From CAYOXM01 sp964407925 (GTDB taxonomy: Bacteria; Patescibacteriota; Patescibacteriia; SG8-24): a stretch of 52,496 nt of DNA. A program made the position numbers and the translations under genes. The stretch spans positions 1-52,496 of the forward strand of contig CAYOXM010000009.1 of assembly GCA_964407925.1 (NCBI GenBank), read 5' to 3'. How positions within the stretch are numbered: position 1 is the stretch's first letter; each line of letters begins with the position of its first letter. Positions 39,174-46,176 of the stretch are shown here, piece after piece. The notes under the pieces are model-generated. The model was not told where the DNA came from. It ran no database searches and saw only the letters and a list, made by a program, of their open reading frames with translations.

Positions 39174-41297
39174 ATGACTTTCGTCTGCCCGATGCACCCG
39201 GAAATTCGGCGCGACGCGCCAGGTCTCTGCCCTGAATGCGGCATGATGCTGTTGCCTGAGAAGGTTGCGCCGCAGGGACACGCTGGTCACGATGGCACGC
39301 GGGCAGGCAGAGACAGCGCGTCCTCGGGCAAGCACGATGGCCACTCACTCGCCATGTTCGCGCGGAAGTTTTGGGTATCTCTGGCGCTGACAGTACCCGT
39401 CGTTCTTCAGGCCGGACCCTTTGAAAGGGTCTTCGGCCGGCCGTTCCCGACATTCCCGGGCTCAGCATACCTTCCTCTCGCTCTCGGCTCGACTGTCTTC
39501 TTCTACGGCGGACTGGTTTTTCTTCGCGGTGCGGTGCGCGAAGTCCGGGGGCGGCTTCCCGGCATGATGACGCTCATCGCCATCGCCATCTCCGCTGCCT
39601 ATCTCTTTAGCGTCTACGCGACGTTTGCGGGCAAGGGCGGCGATCTGTATTGGGAGCTCACGACGCTCATTACCGTGATGCTCCTCGGTCATTGGCTCGA
39701 GATGCGGGCGGTGCAGAGCACACAGGGCGCGCTCAAGGAGCTCTCGAAGTTGCTGCCCGACACGGTCGAGGTGGTCAGGAGCGGCGGAACGGCGACCATC
39801 GCCCTTAGCGAGTTACGCGAGGGCGACAAGTTCGTCGTCCGTCCGGGCGGCAAGGTCGCGGCCGATGGCGTCGTCACGGAAGGTAAGACCGAGCTGAACG
39901 AGTCGATGGTTACCGGCGAATCGCGACCAGTGCCGAAGGAGAAGGGCAGCGAGGTCATCGCCGGAACGGTCAACGGCGACGGCGCGCTCACTATCAAGGT
40001 CACGAAGATCGGCGAGAAGACCTTTCTGGCGGGGGTCATGCGGCTCGTGGCCGAAGCCCAAGCCTCGAAATCCCGGCTACAGATCCTCTCCGACCGCGCC
40101 GCGCAGGTCCTCACAGCGGTAGCCGTCGGCGGAGGCGGCATCACGCTCATCGCCTGGCTTTTCTACGCCGAACCTGCCTATGCCGTGGAACGGATGGTGG
40201 CAGTGCTCGTCATCGCCTGTCCGCACGCGCTCGGCCTCGCCGTGCCTCTCGTCGCTTCGATTTCGACGATGCTCGCGGCGAAGAACGGCTTTCTCGTGAA
40301 GCAGCGCTTGGCGCTTGAAGCAGCCAAAGACATCGATGTCGTCCTCTTCGATAAGACCGGGACACTGACGAAAGGCGCATACGGCGTTGATCGCATCTGG
40401 AATTTTTCCGGCGCGGATACGCGCGAAGTCTTGCGTCTTGCCGCGGCAGTAGACGCTCCCTCCGAACACGTCATCGCCAGGGCGATCGTCGCAAAAGCGC
40501 AAGAAGTCGGCGTCGGGGTCCCGGCTGTTTCCGATTTTGCACGGGTTCCCGGAAAAGGCGTGAAGGGAATGGTTGACGGCAGCGAAGTCGCCGCAGGAGG
40601 CCGGTCGCTGCTTGAACACTATCAAGGCGCCGTCGCGGACCACTACGCGATCGAGATCGACGCCGAGAACAAGAAGGGAAAGACAGTCATTTATGTGATG
40701 AAGAGCGGTCAGCCCTTCGGAGCGATCGCCCTGGCCGACGTCATCCGCGAGGAGTCGCGCGAAGCGGTGCGTGAACTTAAGGAGATGGGACTCAAGGTCG
40801 GCATGATTACCGGAGACTCGGAAGATGTCGCTGCATGGGTGGCCGGCGAACTCGGTATCGATGAAGTGTTTGCTCGGGTGCTGCCGGAAAAAAAGGCCGA
40901 GAAGGTGAAACTGCTCCAGCAAAAAGGCCAGAAGTTGGCGATGGTCGGCGACGGCATCAACGACGCGCCAGCGCTCACGCAGGCCGACCTCGGCATCGCC
41001 ATCGGCGCCGGCACCAACGTGGCCGTAGAGTCCGCCGGCATCATCCTGGTCAGGAACGATCCGCGCGACATCCCGAAGATTGTCACGCTCTCGCGCCGCA
41101 CGTACGCCAAGATGATCCAGAACATCCTCTGGGCGTCCGGCTACAACATCGTCGCCCTGCCGCTCGCCGCCGGAGCGTTGGCGTTCGAGGGTATCGTGTT
41201 GCAACCTGCTTGGTCGGCGGTCTTCATGTCGCTGTCTACCGTTATCGTTGCAATCAATGCCATGGCGTTGCGAAAGGCGAAATTGGGGCGGGATTGA
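39174..41297 (+). CDS. copB: CopB-type (CPH) P1B-3 copper/silver ATPase with N-terminal heavy-metal-binding domain
   Basis: A protein of 707 residues from ATG 39174, four bases after the DUF305 stop. The N terminus is a small heavy-metal-binding domain CPMHPE...GLCPECGMMLLPE (5-28) followed by a His-rich linker (GHAGHDG, SGKHDGHS). The core has TGES at 247-250, CPH at 349-351 (VIACPHALGL), DKTGT at 393-397 and MVGDGINDAPAL. The last helices show SGYNIVALPLA and MSLSTVIVAINA, the P1B-3 pattern for Cu(II)/Ag(I). The nucleotide-domain HP dipeptide reads His432-Val433 (PSEHVIARAI), a deviation from the usual HP. It complements the CPC-type pump and ends the metal island. Confidence 0.93.
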   Translation: MTFVCPMHPEIRRDAPGLCPECGMMLLPEKVAPQGHAGHDGTRAGRDSASSGKHDGHSLAMFARKFWVSLALTVPVVLQAGPFERVFGRPFPTFPGSAYLPLALGSTVFFYGGLVFLRGAVREVRGRLPGMMTLIAIAISAAYLFSVYATFAGKGGDLYWELTTLITVMLLGHWLEMRAVQSTQGALKELSKLLPDTVEVVRSGGTATIALSELREGDKFVVRPGGKVAADGVVTEGKTELNESMVTGESRPVPKEKGSEVIAGTVNGDGALTIKVTKIGEKTFLAGVMRLVAEAQASKSRLQILSDRAAQVLTAVAVGGGGITLIAWLFYAEPAYAVERMVAVLVIACPHALGLAVPLVASISTMLAAKNGFLVKQRLALEAAKDIDVVLFDKTGTLTKGAYGVDRIWNFSGADTREVLRLAAAVDAPSEHVIARAIVAKAQEVGVGVPAVSDFARVPGKGVKGMVDGSEVAAGGRSLLEHYQGAVADHYAIEIDAENKKGKTVIYVMKSGQPFGAIALADVIREESREAVRELKEMGLKVGMITGDSEDVAAWVAGELGIDEVFARVLPEKKAEKVKLLQQKGQKLAMVGDGINDAPALTQADLGIAIGAGTNVAVESAGIILVRNDPRDIPKIVTLSRRTYAKMIQNILWASGYNIVALPLAAGALAFEGIVLQPAWSAVFMSLSTVIVAINAMALRKAKLGRD

Positions 41298-41339
41298 CTA
41301 TCGTCTCGGTTACGTCCTAGTTGCTGCGTTTGGCGACTC

Positions 41340-41433
41340 TTGAGACACTCCGCCATACTCATTATTAGTATCAACCTGTCTCAATATTGCCCGACCGGAA
41401 TGGTCTCTATAGATATCTGTAAGACTGTCTCAA
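41340..41433. repeat. Three copies of TTGAGACA, possible worn transposon end
   Basis: TTGAGACA at 41340-41347 and its reverse complement at 41377-41384 and 41426-41433 lie in the longest non-coding stretch after the metal island (41298-41479). No transposase remnant is seen in any frame. The stretch holds nothing else I can name. Confidence 0.3.
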
Positions 41434-41479
41434 AACACCCTTAAAAGCCGACACCGCAACCGGAACGTTCAGCCACGAG

Positions 41480-41513
41480 AACGCGTTCGGAAACGAACGC
41501 GTTTTGGTATACT
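41480..41513 (+). promoter_or_regulatory. Terminator-promoter unit 1
   Basis: A 10-bp hairpin AACGCGTTCG/CGAACGCGTT closed by a GAAA tetraloop (41480-41503) runs through TT into the extended -10 TGGTATACT (41505-41513). The last T of the tract is the T of the TG element. The gene at 41542 is downstream; the closest purine-rich stretch, AGGGG at 41522, is far from the start. Confidence 0.65.
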
Positions 41514-41541
41514 TGGAATCAGGGGAATTGAACAAAATAGT

Positions 41542-42114
41542 ATGGTGACCAAGAAAATTGCGCGCTCGAAGGAGTGGCGAGACAGCGCACTGCATCGGAC
41601 GCTGGGCATGAAGGCGGGAAAAGAGGCGAAGCGCGTCCTTCATCTGTTTGAGTCGGAACGAAGTGCTGACATGCGACCAAGAGAAGCGATCGATGCGATT
41701 CTGGCGTGGGCCGCGAACAAGAAAAAACTCGACATGAAGACCGTAAGGAAGCTTTCACTTGCGGCGCATGCCGCGGCGCGCACAGCCCGTTCAGGTGCCG
41801 CGATCGCAGCCGCTCGGGCAGCCGGTCAGGCCGTCGCGACATGGCATGCACCTGCACATTCCCTTGCGGTGTTTTCGTATGCGCAAAAAGCGATTGCTGC
41901 TGATGAAAATGAAAAGAGTGCGCGACGGCGTGGGAAGTACACAGTCGATGAATTGGAGAATGCCCGTCGAACACTCGCGTCTCTGATAAGTAAGTTGGAG
42001 AAAGTGCGGAAAAAGCTTCGCCAAGGGGGTCCGCAGCATACGTTGGCGGTGAATCGTCTGAAAGCGTTGCGGATCGCAATGGCGTTGATCAGAAAGGAGC
42101 GGGTTGAAGGATAG
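41542..42114 (+). CDS. Imm5-like putative immunity protein
   Basis: A protein of 190 residues, soluble and helical. The central part (LAAHAAARTARSGAAIAAARAAGQAVATWHAPAHSLAVFSYAQKAI) matches what I recall as the Imm5-like pattern AR-AARAAGQA-AT-H--TH---A--YA. The N terminus is basic and the C terminus has two charged helices (ENARRTLASLISKLEKVRKKL). Proteins of this type are annotated as immunity proteins from toxin loci, but no toxin gene is adjacent, and the functional label rests on that annotation only. It is a one-gene unit between two hairpin-promoter elements. Confidence 0.65.
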   Translation: MVTKKIARSKEWRDSALHRTLGMKAGKEAKRVLHLFESERSADMRPREAIDAILAWAANKKKLDMKTVRKLSLAAHAAARTARSGAAIAAARAAGQAVATWHAPAHSLAVFSYAQKAIAADENEKSARRRGKYTVDELENARRTLASLISKLEKVRKKLRQGGPQHTLAVNRLKALRIAMALIRKERVEG

Positions 42115-42131
42115 GCGTTTGGACGTCTGCG

Positions 42132-42171
42132 TTTCTGAACGTGTCCAAGACGGGCAGCCATCAAAACCCGA
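42132..42171 (+). repeat. Intergenic direct repeat, copy 1
   Basis: Forty bases nearly identical to 42678-42718: two substitutions and one indel. It lies 18 nt after the Imm5-like stop and runs into hairpin-promoter unit 2. See copy 2. Confidence 0.85.
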
Positions 42172-42198
42172 GCATAAACGCTCGGTTTTTGATATGCT
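42163..42198 (+). promoter_or_regulatory. Terminator-promoter unit 2
   Basis: Hairpin CCGAGC/GCTCGG extended by an A4/T4 outer stem (42163-42190), with the final T also forming the TG of the extended -10 TGATATGCT (42190-42198). The ATG of the DUF1761 gene is at 42228. Confidence 0.65.
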
Positions 42199-42227
42199 GC
42201 GAACAGGGTATTTCACCACAATTTTTT

Positions 42228-42677
42228 ATGACGAACATCATTCTCATCGGCGTCGCGGGGGCGGTCATCAGTGCCGTCACGGGTACCATTTGGTATTCCG
42301 GCGCCACCCCCATGGGGCGGTGGCACATGCAATACCTCGGCTTCGACAAGCTGTCCAAGGAAGAACAGGCAAAGAGGATCGCGGAGGCGAAACCGCGGAT
42401 GTGGAAACAGTACTCGGCGCAGATGTTTCTCTCCTTCCTGACCTCGTTCTTCATCGCGTTCGTGACGAGCTATACGGTAAAGAGCGGCGGGCCAGACAGC
42501 GCGGTCTTTTTCTACGTCCCGTTCATCTGGGCCGCGTTCACGATACCGATGGTCGGGCAAAATCTCCTCTGGGGAAACTGCGAAGCGCGCCTCGCGTGGA
42601 AAAAATTCTTCTCGGACGGCATCTACAATCTGATTACGTATCTCTTGATTGCGGCCGTTGCGACATCGGTATTCTAA
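42228..42677 (+). CDS. DUF1761 family membrane protein
   Basis: A protein of 149 residues from ATG 42228; the open extension upstream covers the repeat and promoter and is ignored. About four membrane helices: ILIGVAGAVISAVTGTIWYSG, FLSFLTSFFIAFVTSYTV, VFFYVPFIWAAFTIPMVGQNLLWG and YNLITYLLIAAVATSVF. The motifs WYSGATPMGRWHMQYLG and GQNLLWG...AW...D..YNL are typical of DUF1761, a family of unknown function found as stand-alone genes in many bacteria. One-gene unit; the 40-bp repeat copy 2 starts right after its stop. Confidence 0.85.
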   Translation: MTNIILIGVAGAVISAVTGTIWYSGATPMGRWHMQYLGFDKLSKEEQAKRIAEAKPRMWKQYSAQMFLSFLTSFFIAFVTSYTVKSGGPDSAVFFYVPFIWAAFTIPMVGQNLLWGNCEARLAWKKFFSDGIYNLITYLLIAAVATSVF

Positions 42678-42718
42678 TTTCTGAACGCGTCCCAAGACGG
42701 GCAGACATCAAAACCCGA
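42678..42718 (+). repeat. Intergenic direct repeat, copy 2
   Basis: Forty-one bases, 38 identical to 42132-42171. The unit contains TCTGAACG, AAGACGGGCAG and CATCAAAACCCGA in order. Its last bases form the left arm of hairpin-promoter unit 3, so the repeat is placed identically with respect to both genes. Confidence 0.85.
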
Positions 42719-42745
42719 CCGGTAATGGTCGAGTTTTGGTATACT
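42710..42745 (+). promoter_or_regulatory. Terminator-promoter unit 3, near-leaderless
   Basis: 11-nt arms (42710-42720 and 42727-42737, one mismatch) around GGTAAT, with the last T of the tract starting TGGTATACT (42737-42745). The DUF2200 ATG at 42757 is the twelfth base after the hexamer. Confidence 0.65.
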
Positions 42746-42756
42746 GGGAACGATTT

Positions 42757-43113
42757 ATGCAATCTACGAACACGCGCATTTATAAGATGAGCTTCGCCAG
42801 CGTCTATCCGTTGTACGTTGCGAAGGCGGAGAGAAAAGGAAGGACGAAATCCGAAGTCGACGAAATCATCCGTTGGCTGACGGGATATGCGCAGAAGGGC
42901 CTGCAGGCGCAAGTGAAAAAAGGAACGGATTTCGAAACGTTTTTCGCGAAATCGCCGCGGCTGAACCCGGCGCGGCGCCTGATCAGCGGCGTGGTTTGCG
43001 GCGTTCGCGTGGAGGACATCAAGGAGCCGCTCATGCGGGAAATCCGTTACCTCGACAAGCTGATTGACGAGTTGGCAAAAGGAAAGGCGATGGAGAAGAT
43101 TTTGAGGAAATAA
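42757..43113 (+). CDS. DUF2200 family protein
   Basis: A protein of 118 residues that matches the recalled DUF2200 family over nearly its whole length: RIYKMSFASVYPLYVAKAERKGRTKSEVDEIIRWLTGY, then TDFETFFAKSPRLNP, GVVCGVRVEDIKEPLMREIRYLDKLIDELAKGKAMEKILRK. Soluble, with no known activity. ATG 42757 is chosen because the promoter leaves almost no leader; the open frame upstream overlaps the promoter. Third single-gene unit of the row; a strong terminator follows, and no third copy of the 40-bp repeat. Confidence 0.9.
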   Translation: MQSTNTRIYKMSFASVYPLYVAKAERKGRTKSEVDEIIRWLTGYAQKGLQAQVKKGTDFETFFAKSPRLNPARRLISGVVCGVRVEDIKEPLMREIRYLDKLIDELAKGKAMEKILRK

Positions 43114-43155
43114 TAACCCGCCGGGTGAGCTGGGGGTGGTCGGAGAGTAACGAAC

Positions 43156-43182
43156 GGCATCACCGTGAGGTGATGCCTTTTT
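43156..43182. terminator. Terminator with GTGA tetraloop
   Basis: Perfect 9-bp arms GGCATCACC/GGTGATGCC around GTGA, then T5. It ends the DUF2200 unit and may also stop the convergent gene at 43227-44516. Confidence 0.88.
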
Positions 43183-43226
43183 CGTTTCCGATCGGCGATG
43201 AACGAGCGTCGCCCTCTTAGACCCGC

Positions 43227-44516
43227 CTACTTTTTCGTTCCGCCCTTGAGTGAGGCGTTCAGCTCCTCCTGCGCCTTCTTGAGCGCCGCGTTCAGCTCCT
43301 CCTTGGCGCGCTTGAGCGCGTCTTGATAGGTCTTCTGCGCCGCCTTGGTCGCGTCGTTGTACTTCTGGCGCGGGGTCCTGTTGTCCGCGGTCGGCGGCGT
43401 GCACTTTTTGACGCATTCCTGCGCGGAGGCCGAGCAGCGCTCCGAAAGGGCGTGGTCGCCGTTCGCCGCCTTCACGCATGCGGTCCTCGTCGTCATGCAC
43501 GACTGGGTGCAGGCTTCGGGCGTGGTTTTCGTCGGTTCCGGAGGAGGGCATTTGCCGAAGCACTCGCGAGCGCTCGCCGAGCAGCGCCCCCTCGCCTCGG
43601 CGTCGTCGCCTGCAGCGGACGTGCATGAAACGTAGCCGCCATGGCACGCGTCGCGGCATTCCGTCGGTTTCGGCTCGTTTGCCGGCTGTCCCTGATCGGG
43701 GCACTTGGCGACGCAGGCCTTCGCGGCATCGCCGCAGCGCGTCTTCCCGGCCTCATCGGCCGACGCGAGCGCGCAATCGTTATAGCTGCCGTAGCAGGCC
43801 AGCCGGCACGATGACTGCTGTGGCTTTTCTCCGGTTGGCTTGTCCCCCTCGGGTTTCTCGCCATTTGGCGTCGCGGGGCGGCAGGGCGCCGCATCCGTCG
43901 GCGTCGCGCCGGGCGCGCACGTGGGGACGTCCTTCGCTTCCGGCTTGGTCGTGTTTGCCGGCGCGGGACGGCAAGAGGGGTTGCCGGCGGCATCAAATGT
44001 CGGCGTCGCGCCGGGGGCGCACTCGGGCACGGTCGCCGGCTTTTCCTCCTTCGGTTTGTCGCCCGCCGGGGGCGGGACGCACGGCTTCTCTACGGTCGTC
44101 GTGACGCCTGGCGGACAGACGGGGGGAGTCGCCGGCCGATCGCTCGTCGCCGGAGGTTTGCACGGCGCCGCGTCCGTCGGCGTCGCGCCGGGGGCGCACT
44201 CGGGCACGGTCGCCGGCTTTTCTCCCGCCGGCGGCGGGACGCACGGCTTTTCCTTGGTGGACGTCACTCCGGGAGGGCACGTCGGCGGCGGAGGGGTGGT
44301 CGGCGGGCAGGGAGCGTTCGTCGCCGGGTTGCACGGCGCCGTCCGTTCGTCGCCAGCGGGCGACGCGGGCGCGGTCTGCGCGTAGATGAGCGACGGGGCG
44401 AGGCTGAACACCAGCGCCAGATTGACGATCGCCATCCAGGCGATGAACGGATGGACGTGGCGCTTATGGAGCGGAACCGCCACGCGTGACCTTCTTGGCA
44501 TAGGCTTGGTATGCAT
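43227..44516 (-). CDS. Secreted Cys/Pro-rich repeat protein
   Basis: A protein of 429 residues from ATG 44516 (ATG 44501 is an alternative). An N-terminal hydrophobic segment (FIAWMAIVNLALVFSLAPSLIYAQ) is a signal peptide. The first half alternates two short repeats: CPPGVTSTKEKPCVPPPAGEKPATVP and ECAPGATPTDAAPCKPP, in about seven Pro/Cys-rich units. The second half has three copies of a Cys module of about 45 residues with CxxxC pairs (CRLACYGSYNDCA...CVAKC, CRDACHGGYVSCT...CFGKC, CTQSCMTTRTACV...CVKKC). The end is a Lys/Ala coiled coil (AAQKTYQDALKRAKEELNAALKK). A disulphide-rich extracellular stalk is likely. The repeats are visible in the DNA too (for example near 44009 and 44187). Confidence 0.78.
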   Translation of the reverse strand: MHTKPMPRRSRVAVPLHKRHVHPFIAWMAIVNLALVFSLAPSLIYAQTAPASPAGDERTAPCNPATNAPCPPTTPPPPTCPPGVTSTKEKPCVPPPAGEKPATVPECAPGATPTDAAPCKPPATSDRPATPPVCPPGVTTTVEKPCVPPPAGDKPKEEKPATVPECAPGATPTFDAAGNPSCRPAPANTTKPEAKDVPTCAPGATPTDAAPCRPATPNGEKPEGDKPTGEKPQQSSCRLACYGSYNDCALASADEAGKTRCGDAAKACVAKCPDQGQPANEPKPTECRDACHGGYVSCTSAAGDDAEARGRCSASARECFGKCPPPEPTKTTPEACTQSCMTTRTACVKAANGDHALSERCSASAQECVKKCTPPTADNRTPRQKYNDATKAAQKTYQDALKRAKEELNAALKKAQEELNASLKGGTKK

Positions 44517-44623
44517 GCGCGTACAAAAAAGAGCCACGCTAAACGAGGCCCGTAATCCGCATCGTCCATTGTGCCTTATTTTTGGCAGGACGCATCGCGC
44601 ATTTTTATTTTATTTACCCGTTC

Positions 44624-44632
44624 AGTATAGCA
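44624..44632 (-). promoter_or_regulatory. Extended -10 promoter of the Cys-rich repeat gene
   Basis: TGCTATACT on the minus strand. The start at 44516 is about 100 nt away, a leader much longer than elsewhere in the window, with no clear folded element seen in it. Confidence 0.5.
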
Positions 44633-44665
44633 TTTTTCGGCGCTCCGCTCAAGTGTGCGCGAATA

Positions 44666-44687
44666 AGAAAAAACCCGCGTTTGCGGG
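44666..44687 (-). terminator. Terminator of the small exported-protein gene
   Basis: Minus-strand arms CCCGC/GCGGG around AAAC, followed by T6, about 27 bases after the stop at 44714. Confidence 0.75.
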
Positions 44688-44713
44688 CGGGCGTCGGAAG
44701 GAAATCATCGTCG

Positions 44714-45268
44714 CTACTTGAACGCGCGGGCGATGACGCCGATGGGGATGCGGATTTTTCCGTAGACGGCGGGCGCTTCGCCGATGCCGTAGCGGTCGTA
44801 CTCCCTCGCTTGGAATTCGATACCGAAGATGCTCCAGCCGGCAGCAACCATGAATCCCGGATGCGGCGCGATGTCGACGAGCGCGCCGATTTGGCACCAG
44901 AGCCCCGTCTCGATGTGCATGACCTCTCCCTGCAGGCCGAACGTGGCGAGCTGCAATTTCGAGATTTCGTACGTCGGTCCGAGCGAGAAGTACAGCGAGT
45001 CGCGGATGTACATGAGGCCCGCGCGCACGCGGCCGAATGTCGTCCAGCGGCCGTCGGGTTCAGAGTAAAGCCGGCCGTATCCGCCATCGAGGTTCATGTC
45101 CCACGTGAGCACCCGTTCGCGGGGGACGAAGTTGCCGGCGATGACGCCGGGAGGCAGCGGTTTCGGCGGGGCGGGCGCGGGCGGCGGATCAGCCAGTGCC
45201 GCGGATGCCGTGAAGAGCACGGGAGCGGACAAGAGAAGCAGGCCCAGCGTCTTCTGTGTCGTTTTCAT
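44714..45268 (-). CDS. Exported protein of unknown function, beta-rich
   Basis: A protein of 184 residues from ATG 45268, seven bases after a strong Shine-Dalgarno GGAGGGG on the minus strand. A signal peptide (LGLLLLSAPVLFTASAALA) precedes a Pro-rich linker (DPPPAPAPPKPLPPG). The mature domain has alternating strands (TWDMNLDGGYGRLYSE, FGRVRAGLMYIRDSLYFSLGPTYE, GFMVAAGWSIFGIEFQAREY, YGKIRIPIGVIARAFK), which looks like a small beta barrel or jelly roll. Not recognised. Its promoter is the mirror image of that of the divergent protease-like lipoprotein gene, so both are probably expressed together. The strong ribosome site is unlike most genes here. Confidence 0.72.
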   Translation of the reverse strand: MKTTQKTLGLLLLSAPVLFTASAALADPPPAPAPPKPLPPGVIAGNFVPRERVLTWDMNLDGGYGRLYSEPDGRWTTFGRVRAGLMYIRDSLYFSLGPTYEISKLQLATFGLQGEVMHIETGLWCQIGALVDIAPHPGFMVAAGWSIFGIEFQAREYDRYGIGEAPAVYGKIRIPIGVIARAFK

Positions 45269-45297
45269 CCGTATCCCCTCCGGAAAGGACCGCCCTC

Positions 45298-45378
45298 TTG
45301 CTAACACGATTGCGCCCGTCGGTCAATCGACGGGGGCCGGTCCGGACGATTGACCGACGGCTCCGGAAGTGCTAAGAC
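45298..45378. promoter_or_regulatory. Mirror-image divergent promoter pair
   Basis: A perfect 14-bp inverted repeat (45316-45329 and 45347-45360) puts TTGACC on each strand. Each is followed by a 17-bp spacer and a -10: TAAGAC at 45373-45378 (plus) and TAGCAA at 45303-45298 (minus), both preceded by TGn. The repeat can equally be an operator for a dimeric regulator covering both -35 boxes. Confidence 0.65.
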
Positions 45379-45406
45379 GCAGCGGTCCGCACAGGAGGGG
45401 TTACGC

Positions 45407-46105
45407 ATGGGAAGCAGACGACGCTTGGCGGTTCATTTCTCGGCCCTCGGCGCGCTCGCCGTTGCCGGCGCCGGTTGCGTCCGGCACGATACGACGCCGG
45501 CGAAGCTGCCGGCGTGGCTCTCGCAGAACCTCGCGTTCGTGAAGACGAGCGTCGAGGGAACGGTGCTCGTCGATGCAAGTCCCGCTGACGCGGGCAAGAA
45601 GCATCATGGCGGCGTCGGCATAGTCATCGATGCACGGCACGCGCTCGTGCCCGCGCACGTCGTGCGCGGCGCGGCATCCGTCGCCGTCCATCCACGGAGT
45701 TTCTACGAGGACATCCCCGGCGTCATGGTCGGCAACGCCGTCGCCGGAAGGGTCGTGGCCATCGACGACGCCCAGGATGCGGCGCTGTTCGAGTCCGGCG
45801 AGGACCTCGGCACGAGAATCATGACGCTCGACCCCGCGCGCCGCCCGGAGACGAACGAGCACGTGTGGTATTTCGGAAAGGGGAACGCGACCCGGTTCGG
45901 AAACGTCACGGCGTCATCCGTGACCGCGGGGCCGATGAGCGACGTCATCCAGGTCGGCGTGGACGCCGCCGACGGCGACTCCGGAGCGCCGCTCGTCACC
46001 GACGACGGGCGCGTCGTCGGGTTCCTGTACGCGACGTCCGTCGACAACAAACGCACGTACTTCGTGCCGATCGGTCGCGCGCTCGCTGCCGTCGGGCGGC
46101 GCTGA
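45407..46105 (+). CDS. Trypsin-like serine protease lipoprotein
   Basis: A protein of 232 residues from ATG 45407, which follows the Shine-Dalgarno AGGAGGGG. A lipobox (AGAGC) gives lipidated Cys24. The chymotrypsin-fold triad can be read as His in LVPAHVVRG, Asp in DDAQDAALFE, and Ser in DGDSGAPLV, the GDSG motif being intact. Strand motifs GGVGIVIDARHALVPAHVV and GRVVGFLYATSVDNKRTYFVPIGRAL fit S1-type proteases of DegP or trypsin kind. No PDZ domain, so substrate recruitment differs from DegP. The protein is tethered outside the membrane. It shares a mirrored promoter with the divergent exported protein. Activity is inferred from the triad. Confidence 0.82.
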   Translation: MGSRRRLAVHFSALGALAVAGAGCVRHDTTPAKLPAWLSQNLAFVKTSVEGTVLVDASPADAGKKHHGGVGIVIDARHALVPAHVVRGAASVAVHPRSFYEDIPGVMVGNAVAGRVVAIDDAQDAALFESGEDLGTRIMTLDPARRPETNEHVWYFGKGNATRFGNVTASSVTAGPMSDVIQVGVDAADGDSGAPLVTDDGRVVGFLYATSVDNKRTYFVPIGRALAAVGRR

Positions 46106-46112
46106 GCCGCCG

Positions 46113-46138
46113 AACGCCCCTGCTCGGGGCGTTTTTTT
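46113..46138 (+). terminator. Rho-independent terminator
   Basis: Arms ACGCCCC and GGGGCGT with loop TGCTC and a seven-T run, eight bases after the protease stop. Confidence 0.88.
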
Positions 46139-46159
46139 CGAGAAACGACCGTGACGACG

Positions 46160-46168
46160 TGCTATGCT
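46160..46168 (+). promoter_or_regulatory. Extended -10 promoter of arfB, leaderless
   Basis: TGCTATGCT; the ATG at 46177 is the ninth base after the hexamer. Confidence 0.6.
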
Positions 46169-46176
46169 ATCCGCAT

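Noticed and set aside
42132..42745. Repeat-hairpin units considered as integron attC sites
   Set aside because: The core-site pattern (RYYYAAC ... GTTRRRY) is not present at matching ends, and no integron integrase is in the window. The cassette-like arrangement is kept as a finding without that label.
43860..44270. Short repeated DNA units considered as a CRISPR array
   Set aside because: The repeats are in frame, encode Pro/Cys peptide repeats, vary in length and are not separated by unique spacers of constant size.
45865..46176. Upstream extension of the arfB frame
   Set aside because: It overlaps the protease gene, a strong terminator and the arfB promoter; ArfB proteins are about 140 residues long.
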